Positions 32,656 through 42,695 of a DNA stretch of 64,000 bases are shown here, in pieces. The translations under genes and the position numbers were made by a program. The stretch's first letter is position 1. Each line of letters opens with the position of its first letter. The stretch covers positions 548,091-612,090 of the forward strand of contig CAXAMN010025728.1 in NCBI GenBank assembly GCA_963970005.1. Reading direction: 5' to 3'. Source of the DNA: Durusdinium trenchii. Taxonomy: Eukaryota; Sar; Dinophyceae; Suessiales; Symbiodiniaceae. The notes beneath the pieces were generated by a model that was given only the letters and a program-made list of their open reading frames with translations, searched no databases and was not told where the DNA came from.

Positions 32656-32785
32656 CACTTGAACACGTACACTGCTATACTTACACTTGAACACTTTACA
32701 CTTCTATACTTACAATGGCGCAGAAGTATCCAAAGTGAAAGTTTGCAAGTGAAAGTACGCAAGTGTAAGTATACCACTTACACTT
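32656..32785. repeat. minisatellite K, left array (CTTACACTT / AAGTGTAAG)
   Basis: TATACTTACACTTGAACACT and AAGTGAAAGTACGCAAGTGT words in both orientations abut the left 48-base inverted repeat. Confidence 0.8.
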
Positions 32786-33645
32786 AGGCTCATCTAGCTT
32801 GAACCGGGTGTCTTCCAAATAGCAAGTGGGTGTTTGACTTGGAATAGAACCTTGTTGTCAAGTTTCTTGCTGGCTCCGTTAAAAGCATGTAACACAGCCA
32901 TGTAGTTTGTTTGGTCCTGCTTGGGAGCAAAGAGCTCTAAGAATGAGGCAACATCCACATGCGCCTGGTACACTCAAGACTGACCTATACATACAGTCAT
33001 GGAACTTCAAGAATTTAGATTTCTTCGTAGTGGGCAGCCATGCCAGCGTGGAGATATGATGATGATGGAGACGTTACGTGTGAAGAGTCTGCAGAGACCA
33101 TCTCCTTCCTCACAACCACGAACATAATCCACCGCTTCTGGCGCCACAGCCAAGCACCACTATTTCAAAAGTTTTGCGCCAGAGCTTTCGCTTCAAGATT
33201 TTTAACGCACTTGGATGGAGAACGTGGACCTGTTGGAGCTGCAAAAAGAAAGGCTTGACTTTGACCGGGACGTTGCAACTTCAATAGGTCCAACTCGTAC
33301 TTCACACTATTTGCCAGATCTTTCTCGACCCTCTGCGGAGTCATGTGTTGATGTAGGTCTGTGCGGCCTCGAGGATTGCCTGAGCCAGCTGGAAGCACCA
33401 TTGGGCTTATATGCTGATTGCTCAATATGCCCAGCTTGGACGTGAAACTTTCTCGGTTTGACATTTGCCTTGTATTGGTGCTCAGGAGCGGAGGCTCAAC
33501 GATCTTGGATTGGAAGATTATAATTGGAGCAGTCGGATGCAAACACCTGAAGCTTGTAGGTGCAATGTGCGCCCGAAGCTTCAGTGCCTTGCGCTCGGCC
33601 AAGCTCGATCAATGGGGCCTTGCAGGAATGAATGAGTTGGAGACG

Positions 33646-34112
33646 GAAAACCCGTCACAATTTTGCCAGCCAAATTGATTTGGCCGGGAAAACCCGTCAC
33701 GTTTCAGACCGGGGCCCCAGCCCCAAAATGTAATGGGTTTTTTGAAAAACCCGTCGCAATTAAATAAGGAAAACGAAAACCCGTCAAACTTCCCAGCTCA
33801 TCCCCAACTTCAAAAAGTGATGGGTTTTTCCAAAACCTATGGAATTGTGATGGGTTTTTTAAAAAACCCATCGCTTTTCTGGGGCCAGCCGAGCTTCCAG
33901 ATTGTGATGGGTTTTGCTGAGCAAAACCACTCAGCCAAATGGATTTGGCCACCAAAAATGCGATGGGTTTTTAAAAACCCGTCGCAATTTGACCAGCCAA
34001 ATCCATTTGGCCGGGAAAACCCATCACAGTTTGACTAGCCAAATCCATTTGGCCAGGAAAACCCGTCAAAATATAGCCAGCCAAATCTTTTTGGCCAGGA
34101 AAACCTCGAACA
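33646..34112. repeat. minisatellite L, palindromic GATGGGTTTT/AAAACCCGTC units
   Basis: Units combine CCAGCCAAATCCATTTGGCC and GGAAAACCCGTC. Several are inverted duplications around an A/T centre, the clearest being the perfect 24-base palindrome 33849-33872. The array lies inside the 48-base inverted repeat pair. Confidence 0.85.
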
Positions 34113-34784
34113 CTTGGTATACCTAGAGGGTCCATCCGCTTTGCACTTGGAGTAATGAGGTGTTGCAAAACCTGTTTGGCATAAAGGACTTGTCACGATT
34201 TTACTGTTAAATTGTGTTGGTTCAGTAAGGACACCTCAGTTTCCAACAAAGACCAAAGCAGAAGGGCCGATGCGTTGAGCTGGGTGCGCTTAACCTTGGT
34301 AGGCTATTTGACTGCCAGCTAGCTGGCAGCCGGTGTGCCCGTTTACTGGCAGCCACAACCTGTTTGAGTTTGTGGCGTGTGCTTCTTGAAGCTTTAAGCT
34401 TCTGGAGGGCCTTAGGACGAGGTGAGAGTTGTTCGAGTAAAACGGTCGCGTCCGTTGAAGGTTGCCTTGAAGCTTCGTGATTCTTAGAGCCGCGGCTTGT
34501 TGAGGCGATGTGGTAGCGGGGGGACAATATCGCGTCACATGGACGATCAAAGTGAAAAATAGCATAAGCAAAGATTCAACCTTTTGACCTGCTGGCTTGG
34601 TTGCAATGTGCGCATGGAGCCTGGTAATTGAACTTGGTGCTATTTGCTATCATTATGGTTTTGAATGGGATGCCACGTGATGCGTGCAAGTGCTGATTGT
34701 TTGCAAATTGCAGCAAATTCTGCGAGTCCGTGGAAAAAGCTGCCAGCATGCGCTTTGGAGTTTACCGGACGGGTAGAAATTTGG
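34113..34784. other. no gene recognised
   Basis: Lies between minisatellite L and the right inverted repeat. Short minus-strand ORFs (34222-34571) have no motifs. Confidence 0.4.
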
Positions 34785-34832
34785 ACACCCACTCGCTATT
34801 TGGAGGACACCCGGTTCAGGCTAGATGAGCCT

Positions 34833-35035
34833 ACTTGAACACTTACACTTCTATACTTACAATGGTACAGAAGTATCCAAGTGAAAGTATGCAAGTGTAA
34901 GTATCCCAGTGTAAGAGTGAAAGCATCCAAGTGCAAGTATGCAAGTGTAAGTATCCCAGTGCAAGTATGCAAGTGTAAGTCTCCCAGTGTAAGCACGCAA
35001 GTGTAAGTATGCAAGTGTGAGTATTGCGAGTATGA
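34833..35035. repeat. minisatellite K, right array
   Basis: CAAGTGTAAGTATCCCAGTG and GCAAGTGTAAGTATG words repeat for about 200 bases directly outside the right inverted repeat, mirroring 32656-32785. Confidence 0.85.
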
Positions 35036-35104
35036 AAACTTTCACGGGAGATATCCTAATGAAAAACATTCCCCCAATTTACTAATTCTCTTTAAAGGCG
35101 GAGG

Positions 35105-36327
35105 GTGGGGCGAACAGCGTCAACCGAAAATGCAACCCTCTGCGGAGATCGTGCGCGTCGAGCGCGCGAAATGCAGAGAGCGCGATTTGTCCTGGCCGCG
35201 CGCAACCCTCTGCAGAGATCGCGCGTGTCGAGTGCGCGAAACGCAGGCGAGAGCTCGTGCGATTTGTCCCATGCGCGCGCAACCCTCTGCGGAGATCGCG
35301 CGTGTCGAGCTCGCGAAACGCAGGCGAGATTGCGATTTGTTCGGCGCCCGCGCAACCCTCTGCGGAGATCGTGCGTGTCGAGCGCGCGAAATGCAAGCGA
35401 GAGTGCGATTTGTCCGGTTCCGGCGCAACCCTCTGCGGAGATCGCGCGTGTCGAGCGCGCGAAATGCAGGCGAGAGTGCGATTTGTCTGGTTCCGGNNNN
35501 NNNNNNNNNNNNNNNNNNNNNNNNNNNNNNNNNNNNNNNNNNNNNNNNNNNNNNNNNNNNNNNNNNNNNNNNNNNNNNNNNNNNNNNNNNNNNNNNNNNN
35601 NNNNNNNNNNNNNNNNNNNNNNNNNNNNNNNNNNNNNNNNNNNNNNNNNNNNNNNNNNNNNNNNNNNNNNNNNNNNNNNNNNNNNNNNNNNNNNNNNNNN
35701 NNNNNNNNNNNNNNNNNNNNNNNNNNNNNNNNNNNNNNNNNNNNNNNNNNNNNNNNNNNNNNNNNNNNNNNNNNNNNNNNNNNNNNNNNNNNNNNNNNNN
35801 NNNNNNNNNNNNNNNNNNNNNNNNNNNNNNNNNNNNNNNNNNNNNNNNNNNNNNNNNNNNNNNNNNNNNNNNNNNNNNNNNNNNNNNNNNNNNNNNAATG
35901 CAGGCGAGAGTGCGATTTGTCCGGTTCCGGCGCAACCCTCTGCAGAGATCGTGCGTGTCGAGTGGGCGAAAGGCAGGCGAGAGTGCGATTTGTCCGGTTC
36001 CGGCGCAACCCTCTGCGGAGATCGCGCGCGTCGAGTGTGCGAAACGTAGGCGAGAGTGCGATTTGTCCGGCACGTGCCGTGCAACCCTCTGCGGAGATCG
36101 CGTGCGTCAAGGCCGCGAAAGGCAGGCGAGAGTGCGATTTGTCCGGTATGCGTGCGACCCTCACGCGGAGATCGTGCAGGCGAGAGTGCGATTTGTTCGG
36201 TGCGCGCGCGACCCTCTGCGGAGATCGCGCCTTTCGAGTGTGCGGAACGCAGGCTGTCCCATGCGCGCGCAACCCTCTGCGGAGATCGCGCGTGTCGAGT
36301 GCGCGGAACGCAGGCGAGAGTGCGTTT
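35105..36327 (+). repeat. satellite A, about 73-base unit
   Basis: The unit is CAACCCTCTGCGGAGATCGC-GCGTGTCGAGCGCGCGAAATG-CAGGCGAGAGTGCGATTTGT-CCGGTTCCGG. It starts at 35133, 35203, 35280, 35353 and 35426, and after the gap at 35933 and 36006. Arg/Cys-rich ORFs on all frames are repeat products. The inverted counterpart is at 57521-58015. Confidence 0.95.
35497..35896. other. assembly gap (400 N)
   Basis: Exactly 400 undetermined bases lie inside satellite A. The true length and number of units are unknown. Confidence 1.
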
Positions 36328-36490
36328 CAGAGACTTGCCGCGTCACTTTTGGAGGAAGTCTCGTACGAAACGCTTGTTTTGGAGACTTGACGCTTCACTT
36401 TTGGTGGAAGTCTCGTGCGAAACGCTCGTTTTGGAGACTTTCCGCTTCACTTTTGGAGGAAGTCTCGTACGAAACGCTCGTTTTGAAGAC
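36328..36490 (+). repeat. satellite B, about 53-base unit, three copies
   Basis: GGAGACTT..CGCTTCACTTTTGG, AGGAAGTCTCGTACGAAACG and CTCGTTTTGGAGACTT repeat three times immediately after satellite A. The longer inverted array is at 56956-57520. Confidence 0.9.
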
Positions 36491-36545
36491 TTTGGACTCA
36501 GACCTGGCCAGTTCGTAGTGCAATTGGTGTATGACAGATGGACAC
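36491..36545 (+). repeat. satellite C, single partial unit
   Basis: TGGACTCAGACCTGGCCAGT with TCGTAGTGCAATTGG is the reverse complement of the unit arrayed at 56690-56955 (ACTGGCCAGGTCTGAGTCCA). It ends the A-B-C series. Confidence 0.85.
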
Positions 36546-37802
36546 ACTGGCCGCTAGGGCCAGATTGCGTCAGGCCTGGAGCTTTCCCTCCTGGACACGC
36601 TCCCTGACCTCAAGCTGTGCCATGTTTGGGAGGCCTGCGCGCTACTTACGTACTAGGGGCTCCTGGGCTTACTGCTAGGAGCCTACTTGGTTCGTGACAT
36701 CGCGCAAACTGCGAAAGTTTGAGGCGTGGATGCAGCGCTACCCAGATGTCGGTGGACTTGCGAGAGGTCAAGAACTTGCAGAAAAAAGGTGTTCCTGCGC
36801 GTCAGAGAGACATATAGAGAGAGGCTCATACACACACAGACATAGATACACACACAGAGACCCACACACTGCCTCAACACACTAGACTTAACGCTTCACA
36901 CTGAACACTTAACACACAACTCACACTCTAACTTCACACGTGGTGAAAAATGCTTTCGGGCCACTCGTCGTCTAGCTTGATTCTCTTAGATCAACATCGC
37001 CGGTCGTGGAGCCCCAGGCGGCCTTTCTCGACCATGGTTTCACCGTGCGCGTCCCAAAACCCTGCGCCCCCTTGAAATCAACATACATGAGAGCCACGCG
37101 CAAAACCAATTAGAGCCTGCCGCGCCTGCCCTTAAAAAGGGCAGGGCGGGGGGCGTTGGAAAGAAAGCCAAAGACAAGAAATCAAAGAAAGAGAGAAAAG
37201 GAAATAGCGCGCAGGGCAGGCACATTTTTGAGATGTTCTTCCAGCCTGGCGGAAGCATCCCTGGGGGAGGCTTAGAGATCTGGGAATGATCTCACGCTCT
37301 TTGTTTCAAGTATACCTTTTTTTGAGTTTGACAGTCGTGCGAAGGAAAAGGGGAACGACGGTTGGGGGGTGAGCCTTTATATATACGTGTAACTGCAATA
37401 ATGTATATACACGGGCTATATGTATGTATATATATATATACAGGTATGATATACACGTGTACAATATATATATATATATATATACGCTGATGCTACTAGG
37501 AGACTCTGGCACTGCCTGCCGCCCAGATTCACCCGTACCATCTCACTTGTTTGATTTGAGCGCCTGCCAGAGCGGGCATGCTCGGTTTGGTTGAGGTTGG
37601 GAAGCGCAGCGCTGCAGATATTTTAGCAGCCTTCCGAAGCAGAGTGGACCGGCAGATAGTCAGAGCCCAAATCGCACAGGGCGCTTTGTTTGCAGCATGT
37701 TTATACCAATCAATCATATACCTCAACTTTTGATTCTTGACCCTTTTGAAGGCGGGTAGAAGTTGGGGCCACGATGGGTGTGGAGACGTGCAGGTTGTAG
37801 AA
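36546..37802. other. no gene; CA/GA-rich and TA microsatellites
   Basis: GAGA and CACACAGA words occur at 36810-36890 and (TA)n at 37425-37490. ORFs are short and without motifs. Confidence 0.6.
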
Positions 37803-37980
37803 GTGTGTGTGTGTGTGTAACCCTTGGAGTCATAGGGATCCTTCCGGATTTGTTTTTTCACATTATGGCAGGGGGACCATCCATGTACTGTGCGCGATGG
37901 TCCAACGAAGCGGCCACAGTACATGCGGATATCACGGCTGATCACCGTGACGCACCTGCTTGTTTTGACCTGGAAATTCC
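37803..37980 (+). repeat. TG-head hairpin repeat, copy 1
   Basis: (GT)n leads into TAACCCTTGGAGTCA (37818). A perfect 8-bp stem GGACCATC (37874-37881) / GATGGTCC (37896-37903) follows, then AACGAAGC and GGCTGATCACC (37936). Confidence 0.65.
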
Positions 37981-38403
37981 CAATGGCCCCTGCTTTTAGC
38001 TACAACAAGTTTCTGGCCTTTGCACCGGTTCTTCATCCGCAGACTCTGCACGTTCCGTCGTCCTTGTCGCTCGATCGTTTCGCGGTTACAATTTGGAACC
38101 TTGGAGCTTTTGGAACATTCTGAGTTTTGAATTCCTCGAGACTTCCGTTGGTTGGACCTTTCCTTCCTTTTAGGTTGCTTTTACCTGTACCCTTAGGCAT
38201 TGGAACCCTAGGCCGGCGTGTCCGTACACAATATCTCAAGTGTGTTTGGCTTCGCGCCAACCCGGGATGAGCCCGCAGAGTGCCTCCCGTGGACCCGTCG
38301 AACGGGTGTACGTCGTTGTTTCCTTTGCTCTGGAAACGTAAGTGCCCACAGCGGGCGAAGGTGGCCTAGGCCGTACGTCCGATGATTTTTGTCTCATCTT
38401 TGG

Positions 38404-38440
38404 AATTCCAAGCTGGCTCATGCCTTTACGTGACCGCAGC
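38404..38440 (+). repeat. direct repeat, left copy
   Basis: ATTCCAAGCTGGCTCATGCC followed by TTTACGTGACCGCAG matches 44542-44577 with one indel and about three mismatches. The pair brackets the ORF cluster 38.6-44.5 kb. The interval 37981-38403 has nothing else recognised. Confidence 0.75.
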
Positions 38441-38588
38441 GGTCCAAGCAGCCAGCCAAATTGGCACGGCGGACGTGGCCGCAGCGGCCGAAGTTTGTTC
38501 AAGGTTCATTGGAACCTGTTGGAGCCTTTAGTTTTTCAGTTGATCCTCCTCCTCTCGCCATGTTCCCTTCTCCGGCTGGTCTCATAAC

Positions 38589-39120
38589 CCTGTGGACGGC
38601 ATCACGATGAGGGCCCAGACTATTCTACATCGAGAGATTCTTCATTTACATGGTTTATTGATTCTCGCCATCTCCCTTCTTCGCACCCGTTTCGCTATTC
38701 TCAACCCTACGTTTATGGACCACATCACTTCACCACATATTCAGTTGCAAATTCGAGGTTTGGACTCTGCGATTCGACAGGCGACCCAGGCTATCCACAA
38801 TGGTGTGCATTATATCCAGGAACTCCTCACCACCTTTGGGATGATGCATGCTGCATGCCTTGAATTGCGACACCACTCAAGTGGATGCTGAACTACGTGG
38901 ACGCTCGACCTTTCCTGACCCCCGCTTTCCATCTTTTCCTGCCTCTCCTCTGGGCCCGACTACGTCTAGAAGTACAACATCTACCAGTTCCATACCACCG
39001 AGTCCGCCACCGGGAACCCCCTCCATTCGCGCTTCACATCGGCCTGGTGTGATTAACCGATCCAGTACAGCACCATCACGCTCTAGGTCTCACCCTCGTT
39101 TGAACTCTAGGAATCTCTAG
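38589..39120 (+). pseudogene. first of three tandem paralogous ORFs, frameshifted
   Basis: From ATG 38607 the frame reads RAQTILHREILHLHGLLIL, a hydrophobic helical region, MDHITSPHIQLQIRGLDSAI and VHYIQELLTTFGMMHA. This is the same domain as in the next two ORFs. Around 38848-38862 one base shift moves the continuation (DAELRGRSTFPD, then a Ser/Pro/Arg-rich tail ending SRSHPRLNSRNL) into another frame that stops at 39118-39120. A possible original ATG at 38560 (CTCGCCATG, like the context of its sister) is in a third frame. The product is unknown, probably an alpha-helical core with a disordered RS-like tail. Either a decayed paralogue or two sequencing errors. Confidence 0.55.
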
Positions 39121-39310
39121 ATACCTCGTTCGCTCACTCTTCCAAACACTTGTGAAAATGTCCTTCCTTTTATGTTGTCAACTTGTTCCCGTACTTTGAG
39201 ACACCATTTCACAATTCTACACTTTTGTTTCGTGTGGCTCTCAGCTTTCTCAAGCCCTATACCTATACCTGACCTCGTTGAGCTCGCACTCCTCGCTCCT
39301 CTTCGTCGCC

Positions 39311-39862
39311 ATGTCAATGCCACCGACGACGACCTTGGCTAGACCTACGGGATCGACCTCAATCACAGGCTTACCTGCTGCTGCTCATGAGGTCCTTCAT
39401 CGTGAACTTCTTCATATACACTCTTCTTTACATTTGATTCTTCTGATCTTACGTGGACCTCTTGACTCCGTCACTCCCTCCATTGTGGACACGATCACCT
39501 GCCCTCGTCTCAGCGCCACCCTCCGCGCAATGGAGACCAGCATTGATCAGATTCGACGATCTACCCGCACTACACTGGTCTACGCCGATGAACTACGCTC
39601 CACTTTGGCCTTTCCACGTCCTATTGGCCACTCGGGTTCCTCTCCTACATCCTTTTCTTCACCCAGGCCTCCTCTTATCCTCTTTCCTTCTCCTCCTTCT
39701 CCACCTGTGACGCCGACGATGACTACTACCACGGATTCCTGTCCTCCTCAAGCTCCTCCTCCTTCCCTGACTCCTTCGATTCCATCTTCGACTTTGACGA
39801 GGAGGCCAAGTTCTCACTCACCCTCTCGGTCACGATCCCCTCCGCGACGATTCAGATTTTAG
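39311..39862 (+). CDS. second tandem paralogue, helical domain plus Ser/Pro/Arg tail
   Basis: ATG 39311 (context GTCGCCATG) gives 183 residues. The frame is open upstream, but the Met aligns with that of the next paralogue. Residues 20-100 carry the shared pattern: GLPAAAHEVLHRELLHIHSS, a leucine-rich helix, IVDTITCPRLSATLRAMETS and a final helix with YADELRSTL. From about residue 105 the protein is Ser/Pro-rich with Thr and Asp patches, and it ends in SRSRSPPRRFRF. The family is not recognised. Spacing to the next ORF is 224 bases, in keeping with tandem dinoflagellate genes processed by trans-splicing (inference). Similar length and position of the domain in the neighbour make this a likely real gene. 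Confidence 0.6.
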   Translation: MSMPPTTTLARPTGSTSITGLPAAAHEVLHRELLHIHSSLHLILLILRGPLDSVTPSIVDTITCPRLSATLRAMETSIDQIRRSTRTTLVYADELRSTLAFPRPIGHSGSSPTSFSSPRPPLILFPSPPSPPVTPTMTTTTDSCPPQAPPPSLTPSIPSSTLTRRPSSHSPSRSRSPPRRFRF

Positions 39863-40086
39863 CTGATTTCTCACCCACCGAACCAACAACCTCTTACTTT
39901 GCAGAAAAAGCTCTCCTTCTCCTTTGGTTTTCTGTTTTATGATTGATCACTCATTTATGTAGTTTTTCTGTTGATCCTTTGATTTCCTCGCCGACTCTAC
40001 TCCTATTTCTATTTCTCTCCTATGTTATCTTCGGCTTACTAGCAATTGCTCGTCTCGCTCCCGCGCTTCTTATTGCTTCTCCTGCC

Positions 40087-40635
40087 ATGGCTTCGACATC
40101 TACACCACCTTGTGGTTTGGCACCGATCCATGGTCTTCCACCTCGCGCTCAGGCAATGCTACATCGTGAACTTCTTCTCGTACATGTCCTCTTCGCCCAG
40201 GTCCATGCCCTGCTCCACATACCACTCAGCATTCGCACCATTCCGTTCATGTCTCGGGTCACACACCCACAACTTCGAGCTCACCTTGAAGGTTTGGACA
40301 ACACACTCCTTCTCGCTCTTCGGCTCAACCACACCGCTGTCCACTACACCCACGAGCTCCTGACCGCCATGGGCCTCCTTCATATTATTCAACAGAGCCC
40401 GGAACAACTTGAAGACGAACTTGAAGGCCGCACAGACTTCGGCGATCGTGCATCCCTCTCTACTCGATCTGACACGCCCCATCCCACTACGACCTCGTCG
40501 CGAACTACCAGGACCCACAACACCACTACCCGGATGCCTATTTCTCCCAGTCCTCTGCCTTCTCGCCATCTACCACGACCTCGTCTTCACATACGCTCGA
40601 GATCTCGCTCTCGCCCTCGCACGACCAGATCTTAG
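40087..40635 (+). CDS. third tandem paralogue, helical domain plus Arg/Ser tail
   Basis: ATG 40087 (context CCTGCCATGG) gives 182 residues. The 48 upstream in-frame codons are hydrophobic and probably untranslated leader. GLPPRAQAMLHRELLLVHVL, FMSRVTHPQLRAHLEGLDNT and VHYTHELLTAMGLLH align block by block with the two preceding ORFs. An acidic patch follows (EQLEDELEGRTDF, which matches DAELRGRSTFPD of the first copy). A Thr/Arg-rich tail comes next, ending RSRSRSRPRTTRS. No intron is needed. Function is unknown; RS-type tails suggest RNA or protein contacts, but that is a guess. Confidence 0.6.
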   Translation: MASTSTPPCGLAPIHGLPPRAQAMLHRELLLVHVLFAQVHALLHIPLSIRTIPFMSRVTHPQLRAHLEGLDNTLLLALRLNHTAVHYTHELLTAMGLLHIIQQSPEQLEDELEGRTDFGDRASLSTRSDTPHPTTTSSRTTRTHNTTTRMPISPSPLPSRHLPRPRLHIRSRSRSRPRTTRS

Positions 40636-40868
40636 CTTTTCAGTTTCACCTCATACCTTGCCAGGCAGCTCAAAATGAACATCTTACAATGTGTATCGTT
40701 CTGTGTTTATTCTTGCTCTCTTTCCTGCAGTATCAGGTTTCCTTTTCCTTTCCTGTTGGCTCTAGGACTTGTGACACGCAATTTACATTGTGAATTCCTT
40801 TTCTCATTCTTCACTCACATTTGGGTTGTTACTACATCTGCTTCCAGCTCCGGGCGTTTTCTGACCTC

Positions 40869-41889
40869 ATGACGAGTTCTTCTCTGGAATCTACTCGTCC
40901 TCATTCACGACGTGGTCATCGACGTGGTTCTCGCTCCAGGGATACCCGACCTCATATTGAAGAAGCTGATTACGGTGATGACGAGCCCACTCCCCTCCCT
41001 TCCACCAACCCACCACCCGGCACTGAAATTGCACGCGGCGTTCCAGATCCACCACCACATTCCGACCCCACCACGGGCGACTCTTCTCACCACAACATCA
41101 CCACTTCCACCCCACCCTCAAACCCTCGTCCTCCCCAGTCTTCTCTCACTCGTTCACAATCTACTCCAGCTTTTCCACCCACTCCACCTGCACATCTTAC
41201 CGCTCCATTCTTCCCACCACCACGCGTCCCAGCACCACGCCCACGTTTTCCTCAACCACGCGCCACGGGCTCACAGCCCCTCAATCCATATGGACAACGA
41301 CCACGTCCCAGGCAGCCTTCCCCTCGCGACCATCGCACATCACGAACGACACGTTCACCACTTACACGCCACCATGGCCGTCACCATGACCGACGCCGTT
41401 CTCCCAGGAGCCGCTCTGCCCACTCTCGCCGACACCGTGGTCGTCGACACCGCTCACCTGCAGCTTCACGATCCCGGCGGGATGATCGTCACAGTCGCCG
41501 CTCACATTCTCGGCGACGCCATTCCCGCACACATCAACGTGAGCATCGGGAGCATCGTCACACAACCGATCCTCCCCCAGCACGTTCAGGTCTTACCATT
41601 CCAGCCATCATCGCGGCAGCGCACGGACAGACCCACCAGCACCTCACGCGGCTCCTCGCGCCACTGCCTCCTGCCTCCGTTCATCCTCCTTCTGATCGGG
41701 GCTCTTCGGCGACCTCCCCTTTGGTCCTACTACCTGGACCTGGCGATCGACCACCTCCACAACCTGCACCTCCTGATTCGGCTTCACGTCCTACCACTCC
41801 GCCACAAGCATTTCAACCTCAACCTCCTCCGCTCACTGCCCTCCCTGCTTCCGAGGCAGAAGAACTTCGTCAACTCCGCCTTGAATTTC

Positions 41890-41938
<49 letters not shown>

Positions 41939-42695
41939 TGCCGCTCATCACCTACAGCAACAGGCTCTCCTCCACTCACCCTTCAATCCTTTCTTTTCAC
42001 CATTCCAGTTCTATTTTCCCACTCCCACAGCTCCACCGTCCCTTCCACCCACCGACCCTCCACCCACCATTGTTTCTCCCACAGCCCCAGAGCCAGCACC
42101 AGCTGTCACAGACCCCGTCGACCTTTCCATCTCCCTCTTCCCTACTCAAGCATCCACCCAGGCAGACTCGATTCACCGTTCTCCTCATCGCCCAACTCGA
42201 CCAGAGACTCCCCCTCGGTTGTCTATCCAATGGTCTCGGCATCAACCTGACTTCACCACTTTGGAACATTCAGCCAAGCTGGGCTATTTCATGAACAAAA
42301 TCCTGGAGGTCGCTATTGAGATTGGTCCTCAGAAACAGATTTGGACTACACCTTTTTGGCTTCACATTCGCCCTTCCGGTCCCACTGACCTTTGGTACGA
42401 GATTTTTGATCACAAATTTCAAGATTGGAGCGCCCTTCTCTCCATGGTGAATAAGTTCCGCAGGGCCCTTATTGATGACACCTTTCGACCCTGCAGCTGG
42501 GAAGAGTGTGAAGCTCCTGAGAATTTGCCTCGCACATTAGTGGACACCACCCTCCATGTGCTTGTCCGCTTTCTACCATTGCCCCTCCGGCGCATCCCTG
42601 TGGCTTCTTGGGGTGACCATCTGGGAGATTTTCTCACCGCCATAGCTCAAGTTCCTCAGATCCTTGAGAAGTCACCGGTGTTTCTCTGGGAAAAC
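40869..42695 (+). CDS. large RS-rich, polyglutamine ORF with conserved C-terminal domain (frame breaks near 42700)
   Basis: ATG 40869 follows the same GACCTCATG context as the ORF at 44096. Residues 1-60 are Arg/Ser-rich, 60-170 Pro-rich, and 170-250 packed with RS/RH dipeptides. A coiled-looking Glu/Leu stretch precedes 17 Gln encoded by CAA repeats (41888-41938) near residue 340, then comes another Pro-rich region. From about residue 470 composition becomes globular: FTTLEHSAKLGYFMNKILEV, WTTPFWLHIRPSGPTDLWYE, and so on to about residue 610. After WENFRAM (about 42705) this frame degrades and stops at 42803, while the +2 frame continues the fold. The tail fits a nucleic-acid-binding, low-complexity protein; retroelement gag-like origin is another option. 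No known family recognised. Confidence 0.55.

Larger units (their letters stand above)
32786..34832. mobile_element. 2.05-kb segment bounded by 48-base inverted repeats
   Basis: The 48 bases at 32786-32833 (AGGCTCATCTAGC...AAGTGGGTGT) and at 34785-34832 (ACACCCACTCGC...GAGCCT) are inverse copies with three mismatches. ACTT adjoins both outer edges, a possible four-base target duplication, although the flanks are minisatellite. The interior holds no transposase. ORFs of 72-86 codons have no motifs. Such a structure fits a non-autonomous DNA element, or a chance product of inverted satellite flanks. Confidence 0.5.

Noticed and set aside
35082..36518. ORFs of 314-462 codons across satellite A and the gap
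   Set aside because: The unit lacks stops in several frames on both strands and the N run is counted as open; no start context or unique sequence supports a gene.
40912..42294. 460-codon ORF in the +1 frame over the RS/polyQ ORF
   Set aside because: Composition (His/Leu/Pro-rich) reflects frame-shifted CA-rich codons; the main frame continues into a globular domain.
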